A stretch of 49,495 nt of DNA from Pirellulaceae bacterium (GTDB taxonomy: Bacteria > Planctomycetota > Planctomycetia > Pirellulales > Pirellulaceae): the NCBI GenBank assembly GCA_023382975.1, contig JAHDXO010000070.1:1-49495 (forward strand). Reading direction: 5' to 3'. A model generated the notes under the pieces. It ran no database searches, was not told the origin of the DNA, and saw only the letters and a list, made by a program, of their open reading frames with translations. Position numbers and translations under genes: made by a program. Positions 33,227 to 42,574 of this stretch are shown piece after piece (position 1 is the stretch's first letter; each line of letters starts with the position of its first letter).

Positions 33227-35947
33227 ATGGGATCGACCACAGCCCGCTGGGTTTGGCCGCTGCTCGGGATCGTCATCGCCCTGTTCGCGCTCAACGTGCG
33301 CGCCTCTCGCAGTTGGAGACATTTGACGCTGCCGACCGCTGCCCAATTGGTAGCCGAGGCAGCCGCGTTCATCCCCCCGATCAGCCTTGCCGACCTCGGC
33401 TTGGATACCTTGCCCACTCCTTTGACGGCCAGCGCGGATCTGCCCAGCCTTCACCGAGACCGAATCGCGATACGAAACGAGGACGGTGTTTTTGCGGCTC
33501 ACCCGCTACGAGTCGGCCGACTCTGGGAAGATGAGACGGATCTGGATGCTCCATTGACGAGTTTCAGCGGTGACAATGGTTCGGCTTCCGGGGCCTGGAA
33601 TTCTCCGCAGCCCATGGCCGATGATCCGGCAAGCCCAGGACAGGACGACCTGCTGACCGGTTTCGTGGTCGAGCCTCGGGTGGCAGAAATCGCCGAAGTC
33701 GTCGCGAATCGCTACGGAGATGCGACCAGCCTGTCGGTGCCGATCGGGCCCTCCAGCCGTTCGGAGCACACCGCGGTGATCGGGCGGCCGTCAACGAGAG
33801 CGGGAATGGACTGGGATGCCAGTCTGCAGATTGAGGCCGAGACAACCCAGCATGTGGCGTATCGGCGCGCGTCCGAGGCGTCGCCCGAAAGCATCGCGAC
33901 TTGGCCGCACGCTCCCGCCTTGGTCGCCCGTTTGGACCAATTGAGACAGGATGCCTCCGCCTCGGGTTGGTGCGACAATGTCCTGATCGCTTTGGACGAT
34001 CTTCAGCAATTCAATTCCCTGTCCGCCGACGGTGTCGCGAACGCTCTAGACGAACTGCAGGGACTAGCCCGACAGGGTCAGGACCGCGCGGCACAGATCC
34101 ATGATTCGGCGGCGCGGAACGAGTGGGGTCGCTGCGTTCACGCCCTCGAACGGCGAGTGGCGATCTGGCGGCGCATCCACGAAATCGCCGCCCCCAAGAC
34201 CGTGCCGGTCACGATGACAATCCGCGACTCGCTGAATCTGTCGCCCATTCTGGAGGCGGTGGAACGCCGCCTGGAAAATGTGAAGAATGGCGCGGAGTGG
34301 CGCAAGTACCTGTGTATCGACGAAGCTCGTCAACTGACCGATCCGTCCGCGGAACTCGATACGGTAACGGTCCGCGGTCTGGCTCGACGGGTTCTTCAGC
34401 GGATGGACTACACGCGGTTGACGCCGGAGCAGTGCGAATTCCTGTCCGACCCCGATCTGTTGGCGTATGCGCAGGAACTCAAGCATCTGGCGGCTGATCC
34501 GGTAGACTACTGTTCCTTGCTGAACGACCTGGAGGACTACGAAAACGAGGTCCGTGCGGAATCGTCGGCCCGCATCGCCGCCGCTCAGCAGTCGCTGCGT
34601 TGGTCGCACGACGAGGCCGTCGTGCGCCTTGGGCATGAACTGGACGGACGGTATCGCAACGCAAACATCCGTTTGGCCATCAGTCATGAGTTGATGAACC
34701 GCTGGATGCCAAAGGTCGAGCCGACCGAGCAGCCGGTCGACGAGCGAATCATGGGGGTCCGTACGCGCGGTTGCTCGGCCACCATGGCTCGTACCCAGGT
34801 GCGGCTGTTGCCGAGTTCGGATTCGTGGACGTTCTTCTTGCAGGCTGACGGCGAGGTCGCGTCGCGAACCTATGCTTCCCAGGGCCCCGCGACGTTCTTT
34901 ACCCGGGGACGGAGCAGTTTCCAGGCGGAGAAACAAATCGTCATCCGACCCGAAGGTATCCGCCAAGAATCGGCCGAAGTCGCGGCCAGCAGCAACACGA
35001 ATCTGGCGGGCCTGAGAACCGACATCGATTCCCTTCCCATCCTCGGCAACATCGCTCAAGCCATTGCGACGCATCAGTACCAGATCCGCGCTCCGCGCGC
35101 AGAATCCGAAGTCCGGAATCAACTGAGATGGCGGATCGGCGAGATGATCGATCAACAGGTGCAAACGCAAGTCGAGCAGGCCCAGCAGCGTTTCACGGAC
35201 CATTTCCAGCGGCCGATGCAGAAACTGGGGGTCAACCCGATGCCCTTGGAAATGCAAACCACGGAACATCGGGTAATTGCCCGCTATCGGCTGGCGGGAT
35301 CGCATCAGTTGGCCGCATACACTCCGCGCCCCCTGGCGCCGGGAAACAGTCTGCTGAGTCTGCAGCTTCACGAATCCGCGATGAACAATGTCATCGAACA
35401 ATTCGGCTGGAGCGGGCGGCGCGTCCCGTTGAAGGACATCTACCAGGAACTGGGGACGTTGTTTGGCACGTCCGAAGTCGCGCCGCCGGCCGATCTGCCG
35501 GACGATGTGGTCGTGCGTTTTGCCGACCGCAATCCGCTGCGCATCGATTTTCAGGACGGGCGAGTCACGATTACCATGGGCCTGGCGGAGCTTGCCCAAG
35601 GCCGCAATCGCTGGCGGAACTTCGTCGTGCGGGTCCATTACCAGCCCGCGCTCGATGATCCGCATGCCGATCTGGTGCGGGACCAGTACGTGGAGTTGAT
35701 CGGACGCCTCGCCCTGCGGGACCAGATCGCTCTGCGGGGAATCTTCAGCCGCGTCTTTTCGCGAGAGAAACCCTTTGATCTGATCAGCCGCCAACTGGCC
35801 GCCGAGCCCCGACTCGCCGGTCTGGAAATCTCCCAAATGGAAATCCTGGACGGCTGGTTCGCCCTGGCGATCGGACCGTCGGGGACCAGAACCGCGATGA
35901 TTGCCCGCGACGAACGCTACCGGTCGGAAAGCTTGCGTGTCAGGTAG
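33227..35947 (+). CDS. Large secreted or anchored protein of unknown function
   Basis: A 906-residue protein. The ATG at 33227 (MGSTTARWVWPLLGIVIALFALNVRAS) gives a clear signal/anchor and has GGGGGT upstream; the in-frame extension to 33065 looks non-coding. Residues about 250-600 are helical and charged (LVARLDQLRQDASASGW, ALDDLQQFNSLSADGVANALDELQGLA). Residues about 600-800 include beta-rich stretches (QVRLLPSSDSWTFFLQADGEVASRTYASQGP) and repeated helices (IGEMIDQQVQTQVEQAQQRF). No catalytic motif is seen, and I do not recognise a family. The size and composition resemble lineage-specific envelope proteins of planctomycetes. Its 3' end overlaps the end of the convergent CBS/zinc-ribbon gene by 31 bp. 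Confidence 0.85.
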   Translation: MGSTTARWVWPLLGIVIALFALNVRASRSWRHLTLPTAAQLVAEAAAFIPPISLADLGLDTLPTPLTASADLPSLHRDRIAIRNEDGVFAAHPLRVGRLWEDETDLDAPLTSFSGDNGSASGAWNSPQPMADDPASPGQDDLLTGFVVEPRVAEIAEVVANRYGDATSLSVPIGPSSRSEHTAVIGRPSTRAGMDWDASLQIEAETTQHVAYRRASEASPESIATWPHAPALVARLDQLRQDASASGWCDNVLIALDDLQQFNSLSADGVANALDELQGLARQGQDRAAQIHDSAARNEWGRCVHALERRVAIWRRIHEIAAPKTVPVTMTIRDSLNLSPILEAVERRLENVKNGAEWRKYLCIDEARQLTDPSAELDTVTVRGLARRVLQRMDYTRLTPEQCEFLSDPDLLAYAQELKHLAADPVDYCSLLNDLEDYENEVRAESSARIAAAQQSLRWSHDEAVVRLGHELDGRYRNANIRLAISHELMNRWMPKVEPTEQPVDERIMGVRTRGCSATMARTQVRLLPSSDSWTFFLQADGEVASRTYASQGPATFFTRGRSSFQAEKQIVIRPEGIRQESAEVAASSNTNLAGLRTDIDSLPILGNIAQAIATHQYQIRAPRAESEVRNQLRWRIGEMIDQQVQTQVEQAQQRFTDHFQRPMQKLGVNPMPLEMQTTEHRVIARYRLAGSHQLAAYTPRPLAPGNSLLSLQLHESAMNNVIEQFGWSGRRVPLKDIYQELGTLFGTSEVAPPADLPDDVVVRFADRNPLRIDFQDGRVTITMGLAELAQGRNRWRNFVVRVHYQPALDDPHADLVRDQYVELIGRLALRDQIALRGIFSRVFSREKPFDLISRQLAAEPRLAGLEISQMEILDGWFALAIGPSGTRTAMIARDERYRSESLRVR

Positions 35948-36432
35948 CGCAGGATGTCGCGTACCGAAACCACCCCCACCGGTCTGCCCGACGCATTGAC
36001 GATCGGGACATGTCGATAGCCGCCCAGATCCATCCGGTGAACGGCGAAGGCGATCTTCGCGTCCATCTCGAGCGTTTCGACGCGTTGCGTCATGTGACGG
36101 CTGATCGGCTCGTCTGCCATGTCGCGCGCATTCTCACCAACCCGCAGCAGTGCGTCGCGCTCGGTGAAGATCCCTACCAGTTGCTGGTCTTCGACGACCA
36201 ACACGCATCCCAACGAATGCTGGTCCAGGAAACGCAGCACGTCGCGCATCGGCGTATCCCGGGTCACGGTCAGCGGCGGTCCGCTGACCAACTTGCCGAT
36301 GCGGGCCGTCAACAAACTTCGTTCGACTGCCGTCGCCGGCACCGGGAGATCCAGGTTGGCGAGCGATTCCTGGCAGGCTTCGCAGACGTCCGCCCCGTCG
36401 ATGTTCTCGTGCTCGCAATAAGGGCAAATCAT
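35917..36432 (-). CDS. Zinc-ribbon plus CBS-pair protein
   Basis: A 171-residue protein. The N-terminus (MICPYCEHENIDGADVCEACQES) has two CxxC pairs (Cys3, Cys6, Cys17, Cys20) that form a zinc ribbon. Two CBS domains follow, about residues 48-105 (VSGPPLTVTRDTPMRDVLRFL, FTERDALLRV) and 115-170 (AFAVHRMDLGGYRHVPIV, VGVVSVRDILRYL). CBS pairs bind adenine nucleotides and act as energy or redox-state switches on a partner. The start shares a four-base ATGA overlap with the stop of the 2-oxoacid oxidoreductase beta subunit, so it is coupled to it. A second CBS protein heads the operon. Inferred role: adenylate-sensing regulator of the oxidoreductase. Confidence 0.93.
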   Translation of the reverse strand: MICPYCEHENIDGADVCEACQESLANLDLPVPATAVERSLLTARIGKLVSGPPLTVTRDTPMRDVLRFLDQHSLGCVLVVEDQQLVGIFTERDALLRVGENARDMADEPISRHMTQRVETLEMDAKIAFAVHRMDLGGYRHVPIVNASGRPVGVVSVRDILRYLTRKLSDR

Positions 36433-37454
36433 GATCCCACCGTCCAGGTATCGCCGGAGTGGAAGAGTTGGTCGAGGTCGCCGATCCCCCGTTTGGCCTG
36501 GGACAATTCGGTCTGCCGATTGAGTTCTTCATCGTAGCGCGCCGCATCGACGGCGCGGAACACGCCGATCGGCTCCGGAAAACCGTCCTCGTGCCGCAGT
36601 CGGCTCAGCAAATAGGCCAGACTCGGCTCGGCCGCCTTCTCGTCATGGAACAACAGATCGTCTTCGTTCACGCCATTGCCCAGCGACACAACCTCCGGGT
36701 CCAGGCCGTTCAAGCGGATTCCCTTCTCCCGGTTCTTTCCGAAAACCAACGGCTTGCCGTGTTCCAGTTCCAGCACATTGTCCATCTTGACTTCGCGATC
36801 GGTGGCGTATTGAAAGGCGTTGTCGTTGAACACGACGCAGTTCTGGTACACCTCGACGAACGCGGTGCCTTTGTGTTCGGCCGCCCGCTCCAGCACCATT
36901 CCCAAGTGCTTGATGTTCACGTCGATCGTGCGAGCAACGAACGAAGCCTCACAGCCGATCGCGATCGAGATGGGATGCAGCGGGTTGTCGATCGCGCCCA
37001 TCGGCGTGCTCTTGGTCACCTTGCCAAGCGGCGAAGTGGGAGAGTACTGGCCTTTGGTCAGACCGTAAATGCGGTTGTTGAAGAGCACAATGTTGATGTC
37101 CATATTGCGGCGGATGCAGTGCATCAAATGGTTGCCGCCGATGCTCAAGCCGTCTCCGTCGCCCGTGATCACCCAGACCTGGAGGTCGGGACGCACGGCC
37201 TTTAGCCCCGTGGCGATCGCCGGCGCGCGGCCGTGGATCCCGTGCATGCCGTAGGTGTTCATGTAGTAGGGAAAGCGACTCGAACAGCCGATGCCGGAAA
37301 TGAACACGATCTTTTCCAGCGGCAGCCCCATGCGGGGCATCATCTTCCGCATCTGGGCCAGAATCGAGTAGTCGCCGCAGCCAGGACACCATCGCACGTC
37401 CTGGTCGCTGGCGAAATCCGCGGCCGTCAATACGGGCAATTCAGTTGTGGTCAT
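36429..37454 (-). CDS. korB: 2-oxoacid:ferredoxin oxidoreductase, beta subunit
   Basis: A 341-residue protein starting MTTTELPVLTAADFAS. It has the cluster/TPP motif WCPGCGDYSI near the N-terminus, SGIGCSSRFPYYMNTYGMHGIHGR, and the thiamine-diphosphate signature GDGDGLSIGGNHL, then the family segment NNRIYGLTKGQYSPTS. These are diagnostic for the beta subunit of 2-oxoglutarate or 2-oxoacid:acceptor oxidoreductase. With the alpha subunit upstream it oxidatively decarboxylates a 2-oxoacid to acyl-CoA, reducing ferredoxin. KorAB of two subunits usually acts on 2-oxoglutarate, and that is the preferred call; pyruvate or branched-chain acids are possible. The stop overlaps the CBS/zinc-ribbon gene by four bases. 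Confidence 0.95.
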   Translation of the reverse strand: MTTTELPVLTAADFASDQDVRWCPGCGDYSILAQMRKMMPRMGLPLEKIVFISGIGCSSRFPYYMNTYGMHGIHGRAPAIATGLKAVRPDLQVWVITGDGDGLSIGGNHLMHCIRRNMDINIVLFNNRIYGLTKGQYSPTSPLGKVTKSTPMGAIDNPLHPISIAIGCEASFVARTIDVNIKHLGMVLERAAEHKGTAFVEVYQNCVVFNDNAFQYATDREVKMDNVLELEHGKPLVFGKNREKGIRLNGLDPEVVSLGNGVNEDDLLFHDEKAAEPSLAYLLSRLRHEDGFPEPIGVFRAVDAARYDEELNRQTELSQAKRGIGDLDQLFHSGDTWTVGS

Positions 37455-37509
37455 CTCGTTACCTCGGGTTGTATCGTTTCGCCGTCCGTCCTGCCTGTTT
37501 CTTTCGAGA

Positions 37510-39381
37510 TTAGCGGAGTACCTCTCGGATCTTCTCCACAATCTCCTCCACGGCGAACGGCTTGCCTTGAACCTTGTTAAAGCCCACCGTCTCGCGCACG
37601 TACTTGGCCTGAATCAACATCCGCAACTGTCCCAGGTTCCATTCGGGGATTAGCACGGTCCGGTATTGCTCAAGCAGATGGCCCAGGTTGGCGGGGAATG
37701 GGTTCAAGTAGCGCAAGTGCGCATGAGCCACCGAGAGCCCGTCTTGCTGGCAGCGTTCGACAGCGGTCGCACAAGCCCCGTAGGTTCCGCCCCAACTCAA
37801 CACCAACAGGTCGCCCGAAGCGGGACCGCGGACCTCTTGCAATGGGATGTCGTGGGCGATCAACTCCACCTTGCGAGCCCGCCGGTGAACCATCCGTTCG
37901 TGATTCAACGGGTCGTAGCTGACGTTGCCAGTGGGATCTTCTTTCTCCAGCCCTCCGATCCGATGCATCAGGCCGGGCGTGCCGGGGAGCGCCCAAGGAC
38001 GAGCCAATCGCTCGTTTCGCGAATAGGGATGGAAGACCTCACCGTCCTGCGGCGGCTCTGGATGCGTGATCGGAATCGTCGGCAGATCGGCCACCTTCGG
38101 AATCCGCCACGGCTCGGCGCCGTTGGCTACATACCCGTCGGACAGAATCACCACGGGCGTCATGAACCGCGTGGCGATACGCCACGCCTCCAGCGGAACG
38201 TCGAAACAGTCGGCGGGGCTGCGGCAAGCCAGCACCGGCATCGGCGATTCCCCGTTGCGCGCGAACATCACTTGAAACAGATCGGACTGCTCGGTCTTGG
38301 TGGGTAGACCGGTGCTCGGGCCTCCGCGCTGGACTGAAACGATCAGCATCGGTAGTTCGAGCATCACGGCCAGGCCCATGGCCTCGGCCTTCAAAGCCAA
38401 CCCGGGGCCGCTGGTCGTGGTAACGGCCATCGCACCGCCGAAAGCCGCCCCCACGACCGCGCACATCGCCGCGATTTCGTCCTCGGCCTGGAACGTCCGC
38501 ACGCCAAAATTCTTGTGACGGCTAAGCTCGTGCAAAATGTCGCTGGCCGGAGTGATCGGGTACGAGCCCAGGAACAACCGTTTGTGGCTCTGGTGAGCCG
38601 CCGCCATCAAGCCCCAGGCCAGCGCCTGGTTGCCCATCACGTTGTTGTACGTTCCCGGTTCGAGCCGCGCGGGCGCCACGCGGAAACTGATGTCGAACGC
38701 CTCGGTCGTCTCGCCGTAGTACCAACCGGCCCGCAACGCCCGTTCGTTCGCCTCGGCAATTTCCACCTTGTTGCCAAACTTCTCCCGGTTGAACCGCAAC
38801 GTCGGTTCCAAATCGCGGCCGAAAAGCCAATAGACCAGCCCCATCGCAAAGAAGTTCTTGCAGCGGTCGGCCAATTTTTGCGACAGCCCCAACTCCTCGA
38901 CCGATTTCCGCGTGAGCATCGTCATCGGAACCTTGATCACGCGGTAGCTCTTCAAGGATCCGTCTTCCAGCGGATTCGTCCTGCAATTGGCCAGTTTCAG
39001 ATCTTTGTCCGTAAAACTGTCCTCGTTGATCAGCAGAATCCCGCCGGGAACCAAGTCGGTCAAGTTGGTGACCAACGCCGCCGGATTCATCACGACCAGG
39101 GCGTCCAACCTGTCCCCCGGCGTGAAAATGTCGTCGGAAGCAAATTGGACCTGAAAGCCGCTCACCCCGGCGCGCGTCCCGCGCGGCGCACGAATCTCCG
39201 CGGGAAAATCGGGGAACGTGGCGATATCGTTTCCGGCAAGGGCCGAAGTATTGGTCAATTGGCTTCCGGTCAACTGCATTCCGTCGCCGGAATCGCCGGC
39301 GAGTCGGACAGTGGCGGAGCGGAGTTCTCGGACCGCTTTCTTGGCGTGGGATGGGGTAGGTTCGACGGTGGCAGTGGACAT
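37510..39381 (-). CDS. korA: 2-oxoacid:ferredoxin oxidoreductase, gamma-alpha fused subunit
   Basis: A 623-residue protein. Residues about 20-210 are the gamma domain (VRLAGDSGDGMQLTGSQLT, RAPRGTRAGVSGFQVQF, LVVMNPAALVTNL). Residues about 220-620 are the alpha domain (GNQALAWGLMAAAHQSHKR, GSYPITPASDILHELSR, FQAEDEIAAMCAVVGAAFGG, TTTSGPGLALKAEAMGLAVM, the SVQRGGPSTGLPTKTEQSD signature). The fused layout matches KorA of the 2-oxoglutarate oxidoreductases. The beta subunit gene follows after 55 bp. No ferredoxin-like delta subunit is in the operon. With KorB it would link the TCA cycle to ferredoxin. Confidence 0.96.
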   Translation of the reverse strand: MSTATVEPTPSHAKKAVRELRSATVRLAGDSGDGMQLTGSQLTNTSALAGNDIATFPDFPAEIRAPRGTRAGVSGFQVQFASDDIFTPGDRLDALVVMNPAALVTNLTDLVPGGILLINEDSFTDKDLKLANCRTNPLEDGSLKSYRVIKVPMTMLTRKSVEELGLSQKLADRCKNFFAMGLVYWLFGRDLEPTLRFNREKFGNKVEIAEANERALRAGWYYGETTEAFDISFRVAPARLEPGTYNNVMGNQALAWGLMAAAHQSHKRLFLGSYPITPASDILHELSRHKNFGVRTFQAEDEIAAMCAVVGAAFGGAMAVTTTSGPGLALKAEAMGLAVMLELPMLIVSVQRGGPSTGLPTKTEQSDLFQVMFARNGESPMPVLACRSPADCFDVPLEAWRIATRFMTPVVILSDGYVANGAEPWRIPKVADLPTIPITHPEPPQDGEVFHPYSRNERLARPWALPGTPGLMHRIGGLEKEDPTGNVSYDPLNHERMVHRRARKVELIAHDIPLQEVRGPASGDLLVLSWGGTYGACATAVERCQQDGLSVAHAHLRYLNPFPANLGHLLEQYRTVLIPEWNLGQLRMLIQAKYVRETVGFNKVQGKPFAVEEIVEKIREVLR

Positions 39382-39454
39382 CGTGTGCTCGAGTTCCAGA
39401 TGTTCTCGGTTCGTAGATTCGGTTCGGAGACGGCTTCGCGACACGGCCGATTCG

Positions 39455-39937
39455 CTACGCGCCTTCGCGGTCCTTGGTGCCGAGCTTTGGCGTTGGCGGC
39501 AAGGTGTAGATCGTCTGCGGAAAATGTTCGACCAGGAACCGCAAAACGTGACGGACGCTCAACACGCCCACCGGACGGCCGCCATCGTCGACGATCGGCA
39601 GCCGACGATAACCCCCATTCGACATGCGAGTGATAGCCTCTTGGATCGAATCCTGGTACGCAGCCGTCACCGGATCGCGAGTCATCACCGATTCGACCGG
39701 CACGTCCAAGTCGTCTCCGGCGGCCATCATCTTCAACGCATCTCGTTCAGTGAACAAGCCGACCAGAACGCCTTCACGGCAGACCATCACGGCACCGCGC
39801 CGTCGCTCCTTCAGTTGGCGGAACACGTCCCGAACCGCCGTGTCGGTCGTGACACACAGGGGCGGAATCGAATCCAGTTGTTCGACCGTCTCGGACTTCA
39901 GATTCAGTCGGAAATCCACTGTGTCTGCCCCATCCAC
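39455..39937 (-). CDS. CBS-pair protein heading the korAB operon
   Basis: A 160-residue protein starting MDGADTVDFRLNLKS, with two CBS motifs: residues about 18-75 (LDSIPPLCVTTDTAVRDVFRQL, VGLFTERDALKMM) and about 82-140 (VMTRDPVTAAYQDSIQEAITRMSNGGYRRLPIV, VGVLSVRHVLRFL). It lacks the zinc ribbon of the other CBS protein but shares its length and repeat pattern. It lies 73 bp upstream of korA on the same strand and faces away from pgk. CBS pairs bind AMP, ADP, ATP or SAM; here a nucleotide-dependent control of the oxidoreductase is inferred. The leader upstream of it is shared with the pgk promoter region. Confidence 0.92.
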   Translation of the reverse strand: MDGADTVDFRLNLKSETVEQLDSIPPLCVTTDTAVRDVFRQLKERRRGAVMVCREGVLVGLFTERDALKMMAAGDDLDVPVESVMTRDPVTAAYQDSIQEAITRMSNGGYRRLPIVDDGGRPVGVLSVRHVLRFLVEHFPQTIYTLPPTPKLGTKDREGA

Positions 39938-40073
39938 GGACTTGTTCGGCCGGGTCTGTTTTGAGGTTCCTAAAAACTATGTTAGTTTAGCGAAGAAGTG
40001 ACGGGAGAACAACCGGTATTCTAGGCCCTGTTTTCGCTCCGTAACCGATTTTGCGAATCGCCACCTCACAGGG

Positions 40074-40101
40074 ATCTTGCAAGATTTCCGCGAAAATCTT
40101 G
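40074..40101. promoter_or_regulatory. pgk: Three ATCTTG half-sites upstream of pgk
   Basis: ATCTTGCAAGAT (40074-40085) is a perfect 12-bp palindrome, and a third ATCTTG follows at 40096-40101. The middle and right halves also pair (CAAGATTT with AAATCTTG, 6-base spacer). It lies 60-90 bases upstream of pgk and on the divergent side of the CBS-korAB operon, where a regulator could act on both. Confidence 0.4.
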
Positions 40102-40162
40102 TAATCTGGTGTTTCCAAACCAGCCAAGCGTTTCTTACCCAAAATGTTTGTGGGAGTTCCGT

Positions 40163-41350
40163 ATGCCGAAGAAGTCGATTCAAGATGTGGATGTGGCCGG
40201 GAAGACCGTCCTGATGCGCGTGGATTTCAACGTGCCGCTGGATGATCAGCAGAACGTCACCGATGACCGCCGGATCCGAATGGCGCTGCCGTCGATCCAT
40301 TCCGTCATCGACCGAGGTGGACGTTTGATCCTGATGAGCCATCTGGGACGCCCCAAAGGCGATGCAGGCGACGCCAAGTACAGCATGAAGCCGACTGCTG
40401 CGAAGCTGGCCGAGTTGCTGGAACAGCCCGTCGCCTTCGCCGCTGACACGGTCGGCGCCGACGCTCAAGCCAAAGCCGCCGCGCTGCAGGACGGCCAAGT
40501 TCTGGTTCTCGAAAACCTGCGATTCAATGCGGGCGAGAAGAAGGGCGCGGCCGATTTCGCGCAAACACTGGCCGACATGGCCGATATCTATTGCAACGAC
40601 GCCTTCGGCACCTGCCACCGCACCGACGCTTCGATGGTCGCGGTACCGAAAGCCATGACGGGCAAGCCGAAAGTCGTCGGCTTCCTGGTCGACAAAGAGA
40701 TCCAGTACCTGAGCGACACGATTTCCCAGCCTGAACGGCCGTTTGTGGCCATTTTGGGCGGTGCCAAAGTGTCCGACAAGATCAACGTGATCAAGAACCT
40801 GCTGGGGATTTGCGACAAAGTGCTGATCGGCGGCGCGATGGCCTATACGTTCTCCCTCGCTCAGGGTGGCAGAGTAGGAAAGAGCTTGGTCGAGCCGGAC
40901 AAGGTGGAGTTGGCCAAGGAGTTGATCCAACTGGGCGGCGACAAGTTGGTACTGCCCGTGGATACCCACTGCGGCGATGCATTCAGCGGCGATTGCCAGA
41001 AGCAGATCGTACCGCTGGGCAACATCCCCGACGATTTCGAGGGTCTGGACATCGGCCCCCAGTCGGCCGATCTGTTTGCGTCCGTCATCCGAGATGCCAA
41101 AACGGTCGTTTGGAACGGACCGATGGGCGTCTTCGAGATGCCGCCGTTCGATCTTGGCACGAAAGCGGTAGCCCAAGCGATCGCTGAAAGCGGGGCGACC
41201 AGCATCATCGGCGGTGGCGACAGCGCGGCGGCGATCCAGCAACTCGGCTTCGCCGACCGCGTTTCGCACGTCAGCACGGGCGGCGGCGCCAGTCTGTCTA
41301 TGCTCGAAGGCCAAACGTTCGAAGCCGTCGCGCTATTGGACGACAAGTAG
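40163..41350 (+). CDS. pgk: Phosphoglycerate kinase
   Basis: A 395-residue protein, the usual bacterial length. The ATG at 40163 has GGGAG seven bases upstream; in-frame codons before it lack a ribosome binding site. It has the family signatures VLMRVDFNVPLDD, LMSHLGRPKGD, VLVLENLRF, NDAFGTCHRTDASM, GGAKVSDKI, NGPMGVFE and the closing GGGDSAAAI nucleotide segment. It converts 1,3-bisphosphoglycerate and ADP to 3-phosphoglycerate and ATP in glycolysis and the reverse. It is not next to gap or other glycolytic genes. Its 3' end overlaps that of the convergent DAHP synthase by 18 bases, which leaves no room for a terminator between them. Confidence 0.98.
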   Translation: MPKKSIQDVDVAGKTVLMRVDFNVPLDDQQNVTDDRRIRMALPSIHSVIDRGGRLILMSHLGRPKGDAGDAKYSMKPTAAKLAELLEQPVAFAADTVGADAQAKAAALQDGQVLVLENLRFNAGEKKGAADFAQTLADMADIYCNDAFGTCHRTDASMVAVPKAMTGKPKVVGFLVDKEIQYLSDTISQPERPFVAILGGAKVSDKINVIKNLLGICDKVLIGGAMAYTFSLAQGGRVGKSLVEPDKVELAKELIQLGGDKLVLPVDTHCGDAFSGDCQKQIVPLGNIPDDFEGLDIGPQSADLFASVIRDAKTVVWNGPMGVFEMPPFDLGTKAVAQAIAESGATSIIGGGDSAAAIQQLGFADRVSHVSTGGGASLSMLEGQTFEAVALLDDK

Positions 41351-42460
41351 GCGCCGACTGCGTCTCCGGCGGACTTGTTCGGCCAAAGTTTCGAGCAAGT
41401 CCGCCGAATCGTTCCAGCCCAGGCAGGCATCGGTGATGCTCTGGCCGTAGACCAGCGGTTGTCCCGGCACGAGATCCTGCCTGCCTGCCACGAGGTGCGA
41501 TTCGACCATTAGGCCCATGATTCGCCATTCACCTTGGGCAATCTGCTGGCCCACGGCGTCCGCGACGGCCAACTGGCGGAGATACTGCTTGCTGCTGTTG
41601 GCGTGGGAACAGTCCACCATCAGCCGTTGCGGCAGATCGGCCTCGGCCAGCGCCGCACACGCCGACGCCACACTGGCTTCATCGCAGTTGGGCACAAGCC
41701 CGCCGCGCAGGATCAAGTGGCAGTCGGAGTTCCCGCGAGTCCGCACGATGGCCACTTGCCCGTTCTTGTGGACCGACAAGAAATTGTGCCGGTGGGCCGC
41801 GGCGAAGATCGCGTCCAGGGCGACCTTGATATCGCCGTCGGTACCGTTCTTGAATCCGATCGGCGCGGACAGTCCGGACGCTAGTTCGCGGTGAACCTGC
41901 GATTCCGTGGTCCGCGCGCCGATCGCGCCCCAACTAATCAGATCGGCAATGTACTGGGGAGAAATCGTGTCCAGAAACTCCGACCCGGCCGGCACGCCCA
42001 AGCGGTGGATGCGGAGCAGCAGGTCGCGGGCGATCCGCAGTCCTTCGTTGATCCGAAACGTGCCGTCCAAATAGGGATCGTTGATCAATCCTTTCCAGCC
42101 GACGGTGGTGCGGGGCTTCTCGAAGTACACCCGCATGATGATCTCCAAGTCGTCGTCCAGTCGTGCCCGGACGCTTGCCAACCGCCGCGCGTACTCTTCC
42201 GCTGCCTCGGGATCGTGGATCGAGCAGGGACCGATGACCACCAGCAGACGATCCGACTGGCCTCGCAGAATCTGCTTCACCCGCTCGCGGGTCTGCGTGA
42301 TCAATTCTTCGGTCGGAGTCCCTTGGATCGGGAAGAAACGGATCAGATGAGCCGGTGGCGGTAGAGGCACAATCTCGGCGATCCGCTCGTCGTCGGTCAG
42401 CGAAGTCCGGTCCGAGGGAACCTGATCCAGGGAATCGTCACATGCGAGGTCGGTGGTCAT
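41333..42460 (-). CDS. 3-deoxy-7-phosphoheptulonate (DAHP) synthase, type I
   Basis: A 375-residue type I (AroF/AroG/AroH-like) DAHP synthase, slightly longer than the Escherichia coli enzymes (about 350) because of an acidic N-terminus. Its motifs include LVVIGPCSIHD (metal-ligand C79), MRVYFEKPRTTVGWKGLINDP, GSEFLDTISPQYIADLISWGAIGARTTESQ, GFKNGTDG, LILRGG and MVDCSHANSSK. It condenses phosphoenolpyruvate and erythrose 4-phosphate, the first step to aromatic amino acids. Which aromatic amino acid inhibits it cannot be read, so no letter is given. It stands alone, followed (114 bp upstream on the same strand) by the U32 gene. Confidence 0.96.
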   Translation of the reverse strand: MTTDLACDDSLDQVPSDRTSLTDDERIAEIVPLPPPAHLIRFFPIQGTPTEELITQTRERVKQILRGQSDRLLVVIGPCSIHDPEAAEEYARRLASVRARLDDDLEIIMRVYFEKPRTTVGWKGLINDPYLDGTFRINEGLRIARDLLLRIHRLGVPAGSEFLDTISPQYIADLISWGAIGARTTESQVHRELASGLSAPIGFKNGTDGDIKVALDAIFAAAHRHNFLSVHKNGQVAIVRTRGNSDCHLILRGGLVPNCDEASVASACAALAEADLPQRLMVDCSHANSSKQYLRQLAVADAVGQQIAQGEWRIMGLMVESHLVAGRQDLVPGQPLVYGQSITDACLGWNDSADLLETLAEQVRRRRSRRLLVVQ

Positions 42461-42574
42461 GCGTCAGTCTTCCAACATGCAAAATCCGGAGAATACAAAC
42501 TGACTATTCTTCCGCACTCGACCGATTCCGGCAAGGTCCCGGCAATCGCTTCCGAACGGCTGGATTCCTCGGCG

